Positions 1-43,792 of a DNA stretch of 64,000 nucleotides are shown here, piece after piece. Below the pieces are notes generated by a model. The model ran no database searches. It was not told the DNA's origin and saw only the letters and a program-made list of their open reading frames with translations. The number at the start of each line of letters is the position of its first letter. Positions within the stretch are counted from its first letter, which is position 1. Both the position numbers and the translations under genes were made by a program. The stretch is from Syngnathus acus (Eukaryota; Chordata; Actinopteri; Syngnathiformes; Syngnathidae): contig NC_051092.1 of assembly GCF_901709675.1 (NCBI RefSeq), forward strand, positions 9,256,491-9,320,490. The letters are read 5' to 3'.

Positions 1-55
1 GGCGGGTGTGGCACTTTTCACTTCAACCAGTGGTGTCGACCTCCAGTCCTCGAGG

Positions 56-883
56 GGCCGCGTTCCAATATGTTTTCCAAGTTACCCTCGTTAAACACAC
101 CTGCGTGAAAAGTTTTAGCCCCTTTCACGTTCCGCAGGAGCTAAAACTTTTCACGCAGGTGCACTTAACGAGGGAATCACACGGACACTCCATTAGGTAC
201 ACCGCCATTTTCAAGTGTACCTAATAACAGGCCACTTTATTAGGGAAATATCATGGTCAAAGGTCACAGGTGTCAAGCTCTACTCCTCGGGGCCGCGTTC
301 CAATATGTTTTCCAAGTTACCCTCGTTAAACACACCTGCGTGAAAAGTTTTAGCCCCTTTCACGTTCCGCAGGAGCTAAAACTTTTCACGCAGGTGCACT
401 TAACGAGGGAATCACACGGACACTCCATTAGGTACACCGCCATTTTCAAGTGTACCTAATAACAGGCCACTTTATTAGGGAAATATCATGGTCAAAGGTC
501 ACAGGTGTCAAGCTCTACTCCTCGGGGCCGCGTTCCAATATGTTTTCCAAGTTACCCTCGTTAAACACACCTGCGTGAAAAGTTTTAGCCCCTTTCACGT
601 TCCGCAGGAGCTAAAACTTTTCACGCAGGTGCACTTAACGAGGGAATCACACGGACACTCCATTAGGTACACCGCCATTTTCAAGTGTACCTAATAACAG
701 GCCACTTTATTAGGGAAATATCATGGTCAAAGGTCACAGGTGTCAAGCTCTACTCCTCGGGGCCGCGTTCCAATATGTTTTCCAAGTTACCCTCGTTAAA
801 CACACCTGCGTGAAAAGTTTTAGCCCCTTTCACGTTCCGCAGGAGCTAAAACTTTTCACGCAGGTGCACTTAACGAGGGAATC
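56..883. repeat. 235-bp tandem repeat, about 3.5 copies
   Basis: Units start at 56, 291 and 526, with a fourth partial unit from 761 that breaks off near 883. The full copies look identical, which suggests recent expansion or homogenisation. Each unit carries a near-perfect stem of about 36 bp per arm around a 20-base loop, and two smaller palindromes (arms TTAGGTACAC and CCTAATAA). The repeated 68-codon open frames are a by-product of the unit length and are not genes. Confidence 0.9.
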
Positions 884-992
884 TTTGAAAACATGTTGGA
901 ATGCGGCCCCGAGGACTGGAGTTTGACACCTGTGACCTTTGACCATGATATTTCCCTAATAAAGTGGCCTGTTATTAGGTACACTTGAAAAG
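884..992. repeat. inverted partial copy of the 235-bp unit
   Basis: This stretch is the reverse complement of about 110 bases of the unit (compare with roughly 210-312), with a handful of mismatches. It follows directly on the last direct copy, so the array folds back on itself. Confidence 0.85.
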
Positions 993-1082
993 AGTGTAGA
1001 CCTTATGTATTTCTACATAAATACTTGCATTTGTTTGCATATGCATATACTTATACAAAGCGAGGTTCCAATCCTAAAAGCA

Positions 1083-1180
1083 CATTTAGGTATATGCTCA
1101 CACCTGGGATCGAACCAAGATCTTACCGAGCAAGAGCCCATGTCACTAACCAGTCGGTTATTTCGACCTGGCAGTCCCAC
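1083..1180 (-). mobile_element. tRNA-derived SINE head
   Basis: On the minus strand this reads as a tRNA-like head with a perfect box B (GGTTCGATCC) preceded by a plausible box A region about 35 bases upstream. It lies inside the TIR element and probably inserted into it. It does not fold as an intact tRNA gene. Confidence 0.6.
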
Positions 1181-1532
1181 TCATCTGCACTCTTTTGTAC
1201 TAATGATGTGCATTCCAGTTCAACTGAATCTTTAGAATAGGTTCACTCAAAAGATTTGTTCAAAAGAATCGTTCACCGAATCGTTCGCTACACTTTCTTA
1301 TTTATTTATTCATTTATTTATTTTTACCTCGTGTAGTGTACCTATTGAAGTGTCCATGAGGTGTCCCTAATCACAGGCCACTTCATTAGGGAAAAAGTTT
1401 AAGTGAAAGTGAAAAGTGCCACACCCGCCCTCACCCCCACTTTCTGATTGGCTGTTTGATATGTGACGTCGCTGCTGCTGAGTGACAGACAGCGATGCTG
1501 CTATGCCAGCCGACACACGTTATGCCGACATT

Positions 1533-1623
1533 GATGTTTTAATTTTGTATTTGTTGAATTGTAGTTGATGGTGTTATTATACCGAATGTGTTTGTGTTTG
1601 AATAAAAGGTTGAAAAAAAAATC
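1533..1623 (+). mobile_element. short polyadenylated retro-insertion with TSD
   Basis: A 91-bp insert contains AATAAA at 1601-1606 and a run of nine A at 1613-1621. It is flanked by identical 15-base direct repeats (cgttatgccgacatt) at 1518-1532 and 1624-1638. This is the signature of LINE-mediated insertion of a 5'-truncated transcript 3' end. The source transcript is not recognised. Confidence 0.75.
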
Positions 1624-2165
1624 CGTTATGCCGACATTTGTTATTTTGGGTGACATCAACTCCTATAACAACGTAAAACACATATTGTCATATAAAGCAG
1701 TTAACCAAATGTCTGATTGTTTTAATTGGCGAATATAAAAACAAGGAATAAAACACCAGACAAGTTTTAACAAATATGTTTATTTAAAAAATAATATTAA
1801 TAATAATATTACAAGTAAATTTCAAACCAGCAATCTAATGTGAAATTGCAGTAGATATATTGGATAACAATATTGAGGCGTATATATGCATACACGTTAT
1901 GTAAAAACTACTACAAGTGTTATAAAATCAAGATTACCCAAAGAGAAGCATAATCTCCCCGTTGTTGCATAACGGCGCATCCCTTCATGCAAGAAAGTTA
2001 GCCGTTAGCTTGGAGAAAAACGTGCATAAAATAAGTGGTGAGTGGTTCTTTCTTTCCTTGGCAAATCGTAAATCTATATTCTGGCTTACATAGTTCACGC
2101 CAGGAGGGAGACGCAACACGTTCACTGACTGATCCGTTGATGCACGGGGGGAAGGAAGGCAGTTC

Positions 2166-2515
2166 ACCCATTTACTAGTTCGCGAACGGGAAAGTCAGGA
2201 TTCGTTCCCTCACTGATCCGTTCTCGCGATGAACTGGAAGTGCAAATCACTCACTCACTGACTCGTTCACTCACAGGTCCGTTTAGTTGGTGAACGGGAA
2301 ATGCAATTCACGACTCGTTCGTGAACAGGAAGTTATGTCATTATCTTCTTCGTTTAGTTTTGCGGCGAGGTGGCACCAGCTTCAATGCGCATTACCGACA
2401 CCCACAGGTTGAAGTCATATAAACTGAAAAAAGTACGAATCACTTGATTCGTTCACGCTCGTTCACTGAAAGACCTCGTTCCTTTGAACGAATCGTTCAC
2501 TCACGAGCCAACACT
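2166..2515. repeat. GAACGA/TCGTTC-rich block, probable hAT end
   Basis: The block is dense in short inverted words such as GAACGA and TCGTTC, which also occur at about 1240-1290. The right edge reads ...CGAGCCAACACTA, resembling fish hAT miniature-element termini. I could not find a matching left terminus or a target duplication, so the boundaries are approximate. Confidence 0.4.
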
Positions 2516-3364
2516 ACTGGCTGGTCTTCATTGATGAGAAAAAAAAAAGAATTCTAAAGTCTACAAAACCATTTTGTCTGGCAATTTGTAGGAAAATGTA
2601 TCCAAACTAATTGAGAGAAGCTTCATGCAATAAGATAATGACACAAAACACACTGCCAACACAACAAAGGACTTCATCAGAGAGGAAATGTGGAAGGTTT
2701 GGGACTGCCAAGTAAAATACTGTAAACCATTTGAGCATGCATTTCACCTCCTAAAGAGGACAGTGAAGGGAGAAACTCACAGAAACAAACAAGTGAAAGA
2801 GGTTGCATGCAGTAAAGGCCTGTAAAAACCATTCAAATGAAGCAGCAATCAGGTTAAATCAATTGCGAAGGGGGCTTGATGCAGCTTTCGCAAGCAAGGG
2901 TTACGCCACGTCCATTCCAATACTTTTGCTCACTCGAAAAGTGGGTGGCTTCAAACAAAAGGTGTTCTGTTCTGACTTGTTTAACACATTTAAATGTCAA
3001 CACGTTTAATAAAAGCTGCAATTCTGAACTCGTGTGTGATAGTCATCTTTTATCATAAACCCAAGTCTTCAGTACAACAAAAAAGAAATAATTGCGCTTG
3101 CCATTCCAACACTTTCGGGTAGTACAACATATTGCGCAAACTTTTGTAGGTCAAACTTAAAAACAGACATGTTGAATGAAAATATCTCAAAAGGCTGACA
3201 TGAAGGGCTATTCTGTCGTCAAGTAAATTAGGACTGGTTCCCAAAGTGGAGATACTATCTGTGCTCTATAAATCACGTTGAATTGTCTGGAATTGCAGCG
3301 ATAGCACACGAGTACATTCTCGTCGTCCACATTGACGTATTCGTTCTAAGAAAGCACGTTTTCA
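2516..3364. other. kcnj11 3' flank, no gene seen
   Basis: AT-rich DNA downstream of the kcnj11 stop codon. It probably contains the kcnj11 3' untranslated region. A weak minus-strand poly(A) signal (ATTAAA) lies at about 3005-3010. I see no coding exon or recognisable repeat. Confidence 0.5.
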
Positions 3365-4522
3365 TCAACTGTCCAACCTGGAGCGCCGGGCTATGGTGGC
3401 TGCCCGCCGCCTTCTCACCGACGGCCGCAAGGTGACGCCCTCGGTGAGTTTAAACCTCGCGATGCCGCCCACCTCGTCCAGTTTCTTGGCGCTGCAGCAC
3501 GGCGTGGGCACCTTCTGCGTATTGCCGAACTTGGAGTAGTCTACCGCGTATATGCCGTCCTCCTCAGACACGGTGGGCACGAATCGCTGCCCCCATAGGA
3601 TCTCCTCGGACACGTACGAGGTCCTGGCCTGCGTAGTGATGCCGGTGGTCTCCACCACGCCTTCCAGGACCACGATGATCTCCACGTCGTCGTGCAGCAG
3701 GTCCGCCGCAGACATGGCGTACAGCGGGCTGTCCTTGTCGATCACGTGGCTGATGATGAGCGGGGACACCAGGAAGACCCCGTTGGTGCCCACCGGGTTG
3801 TCCATGTTGATGTCGATCTGATCCAGGGGCACCACCTCGCCCTCCTCGGTGGTGCTTCTCTTTACTACCTGCATCCGCACTGTGGCGCTGATGATCATGC
3901 TCTTCCTCAGGTCACCGATGCGCACCATGAAGCAAAGTTTGTTGTTACGCACGGAGATGACTGCGTGCTTGCTGAAAATAAGCGTCTCGGCGCGCCGGCG
4001 CGCCTGCGCGGTCTTCATGAAGATGCAGCCGAGCAAGATGGCGTTGATAACCAGCCCCACGATGTTCTGCATAATAAGCACGACGATGGCAGACAAGCAC
4101 TCCTCCGTCACCATCCTCGCCCCGAAGCCGATGGTCACCTGCACCTCGATGGAGAAGAGGAAGGCGGACGAAAAGGAGCGAATCTCCGTGACGCACGGCA
4201 CGAAGCCGTCCGGCTGCCGGTCCAGGTCGCCGTGCGCGAAGGCGATGAGCCACCAGACCATCCCGAAAAGAAGCCAGCTGCACAGGAACGACATGGTGAA
4301 GATGATGAGCGTGTGGAGCCATTTCATGTCCACCAAAGTGGTGAAGACGTCTTGGAGGAAGCGGCCCTGCTCGCGGATGTTGGTGTGCGCCACATTGCAG
4401 GTGCCGTTCTTGGCCACGAAGCGGGCTTTCCTCGTTTTCGATTTGAACTTGGGCTGCTGGACATCCTCGGCCAAGCGTGTCAGCAAGTAGTCCTCCGGAA
4501 TGAGGCCTTTTCTGGACAACAT
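3365..4522 (-). CDS. kcnj11: Kir6.2, pore subunit of the KATP channel
   Basis: Inwardly rectifying K+ channel subunit; four copies form the pore of the ATP-sensitive channel in the plasma membrane together with four SUR subunits. The gene is one uninterrupted exon of 385 aa (human 390). The ATG at 4522 is chosen because it matches the family start (MLSRKG) and an in-frame TAA lies six codons upstream. Numbering matches human for most of the protein: slide helix with R50 and R54 (NIREQGRFL), TM1 about 68-95, selectivity filter TIGFG at 130-134, the rectification residue N160 in TM2, ARRRAET at 174-180 near the PIP2 site, and K185 of the ATP site (IFSKHAV). The C-terminal tail is divergent but keeps a basic RRRR (370-373) where human has the RKR ER-retention signal. 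One oddity is alanine at 135, where human has glycine. abcc8, its partner, lies 1.35 kb upstream on the same strand. The exon is much more GC-rich than its surroundings. The matches exclude Kir6.1 with good confidence. Confidence 0.97.
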   Translation of the reverse strand: MLSRKGLIPEDYLLTRLAEDVQQPKFKSKTRKARFVAKNGTCNVAHTNIREQGRFLQDVFTTLVDMKWLHTLIIFTMSFLCSWLLFGMVWWLIAFAHGDLDRQPDGFVPCVTEIRSFSSAFLFSIEVQVTIGFGARMVTEECLSAIVVLIMQNIVGLVINAILLGCIFMKTAQARRRAETLIFSKHAVISVRNNKLCFMVRIGDLRKSMIISATVRMQVVKRSTTEEGEVVPLDQIDINMDNPVGTNGVFLVSPLIISHVIDKDSPLYAMSAADLLHDDVEIIVVLEGVVETTGITTQARTSYVSEEILWGQRFVPTVSEEDGIYAVDYSKFGNTQKVPTPCCSAKKLDEVGGIARFKLTEGVTLRPSVRRRRAATIARRSRLDS

Positions 4523-5867
4523 GGCTCTCACGCATTACGCCCCCAAAGGCAGGAACAAATAAAATCGTCTTGTTTTTTTAGTATAGCTTTGCAGCTTTCT
4601 GTCCGCTTTTTCGCTCGGCCGCAGCCTTCATGTTCGTCCCAGCTATGCGCTCTCTTCACGTTGCCCCCCAGTCAGTGGCTTGACGTCCCATGTGGGGATT
4701 CCTGTCCTTCGTCCTCAGCTGCCACCGTCACTCAGAGTGCACCACCACCATCAAAATAAATAACAGCACCTCACCAGCGCAGCAGGCGCACACGGCATTG
4801 AGAGAAATCCAGTGCGCATTCACACGCATTAGACGCAACCGTGTCCAATAGTTTTTATTGTTGCCGGCCAATCTCCCTAATGCACTTTCCTTTTGTGCCG
4901 ACACTCCTGCTCGATAGCATGAGACCCTCCCTCCACAATCTCTGTCATGCCCTTCCTGGGAATTCAATGAGAATGCACAAAGGGGGACAGTTATGGACAG
5001 TAGCAAACGTCTTGAAGAGTACAAGGGATCCTCTGATTACGTCACAGGCATACGACATTTCTCGTTTGAGACGACAAGCTCCGTTACTGCCGGAATTATA
5101 GCTTTTAATTTGATTGTTTTGTATTTAAAGCCTCAAATTGTTTAGCATCCAGATATTTACTAGAACTTAAGTAATAGTTATTTATTCAATTTAGAACTTA
5201 CTAGAACTAGAGGAGACACCACAATATCAATTTAACTGAAGTAAAAACAAGACAACCATGAGCAATATTCATAACTCAGTATAAAAGTTATAATCACTGC
5301 TATATGGATTTAATTAAAGCTGTCTTTAGAAAGGAAGGAAAAAGAAAGTAATGAATGGATGAAAATGAGGAAAATATAATAAAAATAAAGGAAGGGCAAA
5401 AAAAATTAAGGGAAACGAAAGGATGAAAAGCAGTTTGGAAGAAGAAAGTAAAATTAAACAAAGGGAAGGAATGAAAGAATCTGATGTACCAAATGTTTTA
5501 GGAGTTGGTGTTTTAGGAATACTAAGTTGTGACTGGCACAGGTCGTCATGCCGTGGCTATTTCAGGCACCTTAGAGCATTCTCAAGTCAGTAATGGCTCC
5601 TGCAGGATCTTGTGACACCCATGAGAATATGAATATGTGGCAGTGTCAATGTAGATCACTCTAGAGTCAAGAGCACCTCATTAGCCTCAGTGATAATATA
5701 TATTTTAATATATTTTTTATTTCAATGATAATATATATTTTATTAACAACCATTTCACATTGTTATTTACAAATATAATACAGTATGAATAAAAAATAAA
5801 GGTAAATATTCCATGGATCAATTGCACTTTGAATGTCTTCCTTCGGTTGACATGTTCTCTTCTTGTG
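4523..5867. other. abcc8-kcnj11 intergenic region
   Basis: About 1.35 kb between the abcc8 stop and the kcnj11 start. The kcnj11-proximal part is GC-rich and should hold the kcnj11 5' untranslated region and promoter. The middle (about 5100-5500) is A-rich. The abcc8 3' untranslated region lies at the high-coordinate end. I see no further gene. Confidence 0.6.
5738..5743 (-). other. candidate abcc8 poly(A) signal
   Basis: TTTATT on the plus strand gives AATAAA on the coding strand, about 125 nt after the abcc8 stop codon. A second one lies at 5717-5722. Confidence 0.5.
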
Positions 5868-40391
<34,524 letters not shown>

Positions 40392-42111
40392 TTAACAAAA
40401 ATGGTGTCATCATAAAGGAAACACTGACAGCCTCTTCAGCAGATCTTCGAAATTTCCAGTGTGGCCACCTTTCGGTTCTCCCTTAAATGCAGCTTGCAGT
40501 ATTTAGATCCAGTGACAAAGAGGAGAAACAGGGAAGGCGAGGGGTGGGGGGGTCAGAGACAATCCCAGTCCAGTGCAACGGTAGCTCCCTCGCCTCCTCT
40601 GCAGTCTAAGCAGCTGTGGGGGTCATGATGGTGACAAACATCTGCATCCTGTCTGCCTGAGACTGCACACATCCTCTAAAAGTGAAGCTTCAATTTTTGC
40701 CCAGCTCTGCAGAGCTCCAATGGAATGCGTTCACTCTCTCACATGGCTCTCACACACACTATATGCGCGCACGCAGGGAGAGCGCTGGTAGCTTTCTGCA
40801 GTGCACCTGCTGTTCCGGTCTCTTTTCAGACTGGAGCGACCTTGGGAGACGAGAGCAGGAGGGGCTGAATGTGCAGGCGGGCTGGACGGCTTTGCTGGGA
40901 AAGAAAGATAGGAGGGTGGAAATGAGAGGGGGAGGGAGAAAACAGAGAGGTGAAGAGAGAGAGGAGGGATGGTGTCTGCCCAATGAGGAGAGCAGACACA
41001 AATTTTGTAGGCAGCACGAGCAAGCATGCGATCTAAATGTTGACCCAGTTATGAGTTACGTATCTCTCTTCCTCATCCATTGATTGGACGTAAATCTTAC
41101 CCCAATTCCTTTCACAAGAAATAACACAACTGTAAATTGGCAGGGTGCACATGTTGGAAAAAGCATAAAATATTAAAGGATGGCTTCATGGGATGGATGT
41201 GTTGTGTGGCCAGTCCAATCAGGGGAAGACTGTGCATGCAGCCAATAGCAGAACACTTGTTCAGTGGGATCAGTAAAATTCACATGGGACCAGATTTGAA
41301 TAATCCACACAGGGACATTCTCGATGCCCCTCCGATTCTGCTCCAAATGGTATTCAGGGAAAAAAAGATAATGAGCAGTTGCCATGAGCTGATAGCTGCT
41401 GTTTTATATCACCATGGATACAAGGATGTGATGTAAGCAGTAACACAGATTGTTCACTTGCATGCAGTTGACTGTGTGTTTTAGCGCGGTATTTATTATA
41501 GTGCCTTTCTGCCTCAGCTCAAGTTAATCTGTTTTTTGTCGCCACATCTGCGGACAGAATAAACAAGGCCTCACAAGAGAAAGAGAAACTTTGGTGGTGA
41601 CCTACTATATTCTTAAAAAGCTTCCATCAGAGGATGTGGTGAGTGTGCAGGAAAAAAGAAGCAGGACAAAAATAAAATCCACTCAAATTTAGATAAACAT
41701 AGTCTGGACAGCACAATCTCGAAAAAAAAATATTTGCAGTCCAATATCAGACAGGAAGAAAAATTGTGAAACACACAACCATCTCAGATAATATAAAGTT
41801 GTACTCCAGATTAAGAGGGGAAAGGTGAATGATGATTTTTTTTGGAGCTCATCTCTGCAGAAGAACACTTTGTCACCTCAGAGAAGCAGTGATCCGTTTT
41901 TTGGGAGTGAAAAGTAAGTGCAAGCTTTCCAGCCACTGCCTTTAAATCCTGCAGACGTATTTGTGTCATTGCAGCACATAATGACATTTAAGCATGACTA
42001 AATCTGCATTCATCTGCATCAAAATCGAGACTGAACTGGCACAACAATGCACAATAATACAACAGGATGAATAACCATGCGAAGAGTGGTGGTAGGAGAT
42101 CACGGTCTTAC

Positions 42112-42132
42112 CGGTTTGTATCGTGGAATCAT
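42112..42132 (-). other. candidate upstream abcc8 coding exon end
   Basis: On the minus strand an ATG at 42132 is followed by seven codons (MIPRYKP) and a good donor, CCG then GTAAGA. A plausible acceptor (CCATGCAG, junction at about 40287) lies just ahead of the abcc8 start in exon 1. Splicing the two would read [19 protein letters not shown] in frame, a 12-residue extension. The frame stays open upstream of this ATG for some distance. No homology supports it; this is inference only. Confidence 0.3.
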
Positions 42133-43099
42133 TGCTGGCTCTTCAGCATTGCCAAGTTCGTCACTTGAGAAGGAGAAAAGCAGCCAGCAAAGTACTTCCT
42201 GTCATGAGCCCGGAAGGCAATCGAACATTCAGACAGGTGGAGGTGAACGTTTTGGAGGCGTGGAACTATTCTCGGTGCTGAAGTCTGGTGAAGCCCAAAG
42301 AACTCAAAGAGGAGACAGAATAAGGTTGACCCAGGGCCACCCTTTGCAAAAGCGGGTCGATGCAATTCTGCAAATGGTAGCCGGACTAGAAGTCACGTAT
42401 GCAATGTGAGTGGAGATGACTGCACAGTGTGATTATATAACTGGGAAAAGGGATGACGCGCGCGCGCGCACACACGCACACACACGGACGGGATATACGG
42501 AGCAATGTAACGGGAATTGTTTAACCTACTTTTAAAAAATGGATTAAAAAGTTATTTTTAAACAAATCAAGACAAACGCACTTAATGTCGCAGCAAACCA
42601 AATATAATCAAGATGTATGCAAGAAGCAAAGCTAAATGAAACTAGAAATTTAAGCACTATTGCCCCCTGTGGACACCCATTTTACATGACTATAGGATGT
42701 ATTTTATGTTGCGCCTCATCCTTCGATGGAGTATGTATGAAGTTGATATTTTGTCAAATAAAATGTTCATTCGACCCAAACTAAGCCAAAATCACTAATG
42801 AAATAGGCATATGAAGCAAGGCGTTAACAATATGTTGTTAAACAGATTGACGCAATTAGAGATGTCACTATAATGATATGGTGAGTGACTACTGTTAGAA
42901 GTTTCAAATGTGTAGAACTGAGCTCATCTGCGCAATTCTGTGCTGACTTTAATATTGTCTGCCATGCATCTAAAAAGAAAATCTAAAAAGATTATGCTAA
43001 AATACCCTATATTCAGTACAATACTGATGCAACACGCCTATATGTCATAGAATACAACGACGCGAGTAATAAACAGGTTTTAAACAAACACAATTCAAA

Positions 43100-43105
43100 T
43101 TTATT
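43100..43105 (-). other. candidate ush1c poly(A) signal
   Basis: AATAAA on the coding strand, about 690 nt after the ush1c stop. No stronger signal is obvious nearer the stop. Confidence 0.3.
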
Positions 43106-43221
43106 TGACACAAATAAATAAATGAAAAGAAAATTTAATGGCCATCTTTGAGCAGGAATTTACACAAGAAAAAAGCTTGATGTCATGAGGACAAAGGTAC
43201 TATTTCAATATTAGCTAGTTT

Positions 43222-43370
43222 CTGCTGCACACTAATCAGCATGTTTGCCTCACACTTGAAAGATTCTGGGTCCAAATATTCAGACCTTTTTCTGTGTGGA
43301 GTTGACCTTTCTCCCTGTGCATGCGTGTATTTGATCCAGATTCTTCCTCCCATGGATGGATTGATGATTA
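43222..43370 (+). mobile_element. degenerate copy of the dispersed SINE-like repeat
   Basis: The phrases TTTGCCTCACACTT, TGTGTGGAGTTGACC and CTCCCTGTGCATGCGTG match the family seen intact at 22358-22675, with many substitutions and a deletion. Confidence 0.55.
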
Positions 43371-43792
43371 CTAGTTTCATTAAGGGAGGAGCAAAGATGT
43401 ACAGTAGATATCTATCATCAATTCTTTTGTTATTTCTGGAAAGGGCAGATGAGTTGACTCTATCTGACATTGCCTGAAACACGCCACACATCTAGTCAAT
43501 CAATTAGATAAAAGCATGGACTTTGGGGGGGGAGGGTCAGTAAGATTACAGCATCATATTAATTATTGATTATGAGCATCCTTTACAACTCAAGAAAAAG
43601 GCAATTCACTATCACAGCAGGATCGTTCATCGCATACTTTCAATGCAAACACTAAGAGCCAAAGAAGCAGGAGGCTGCACGAAAGTGCATTAATCTGTTG
43701 TGATGGAAAAACTAACTCAATCCCAAAGGAATTGTGCATCCTTGAGGGGATGAAATGCTACTTCTTCTTAAGATTGGTTTTCTGGGCAGAGT

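Larger units (their letters stand above)
1..1429. mobile_element. TIR-bounded element with internal satellite array
   Basis: Bases 1-23 and 1407-1429 are perfect inverted repeats of each other (23 of 23), giving a 1,429-bp unit. From left to right it holds three full and one partial copy of a 235-bp tandem repeat, a partial inverted copy of the same repeat (884-992), a tRNA-like SINE in minus orientation, AT-rich filler, and a diverged piece related to the satellite near 1330-1400. I see no transposase, so it would be non-autonomous. The left flank lies outside the window, so a target-site duplication cannot be tested. The superfamily is unknown to me; a foldback-like or MITE-like element is an inference. 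Confidence 0.7.

Noticed and set aside
56-760. CRISPR-like array of identical repeats
   Set aside because: Units are 235 bp, contiguous and without unique spacers, and the host is a vertebrate.
253-926. Three repeated 67-68-codon open frames starting MVKGHRCQ
   Set aside because: They are the same frame in tandem 235-bp repeat copies. They show no protein-family resemblance, and the period is not a multiple of three.
1083-1180. Intact tRNA gene
   Set aside because: Box B is perfect, but I see no complete cloverleaf or acceptor stem pairing; a SINE head explains it better.
3945-4535. 196-codon minus-strand frame
   Set aside because: It is a shifted frame of the kcnj11 exon.
3692-4759. 355-codon plus-strand open frame
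   Set aside because: It runs antisense to kcnj11 and is open only because the exon is GC-rich with few stop triplets on the opposite strand. Low-complexity His/Asp/Gly text fits a shadow frame.
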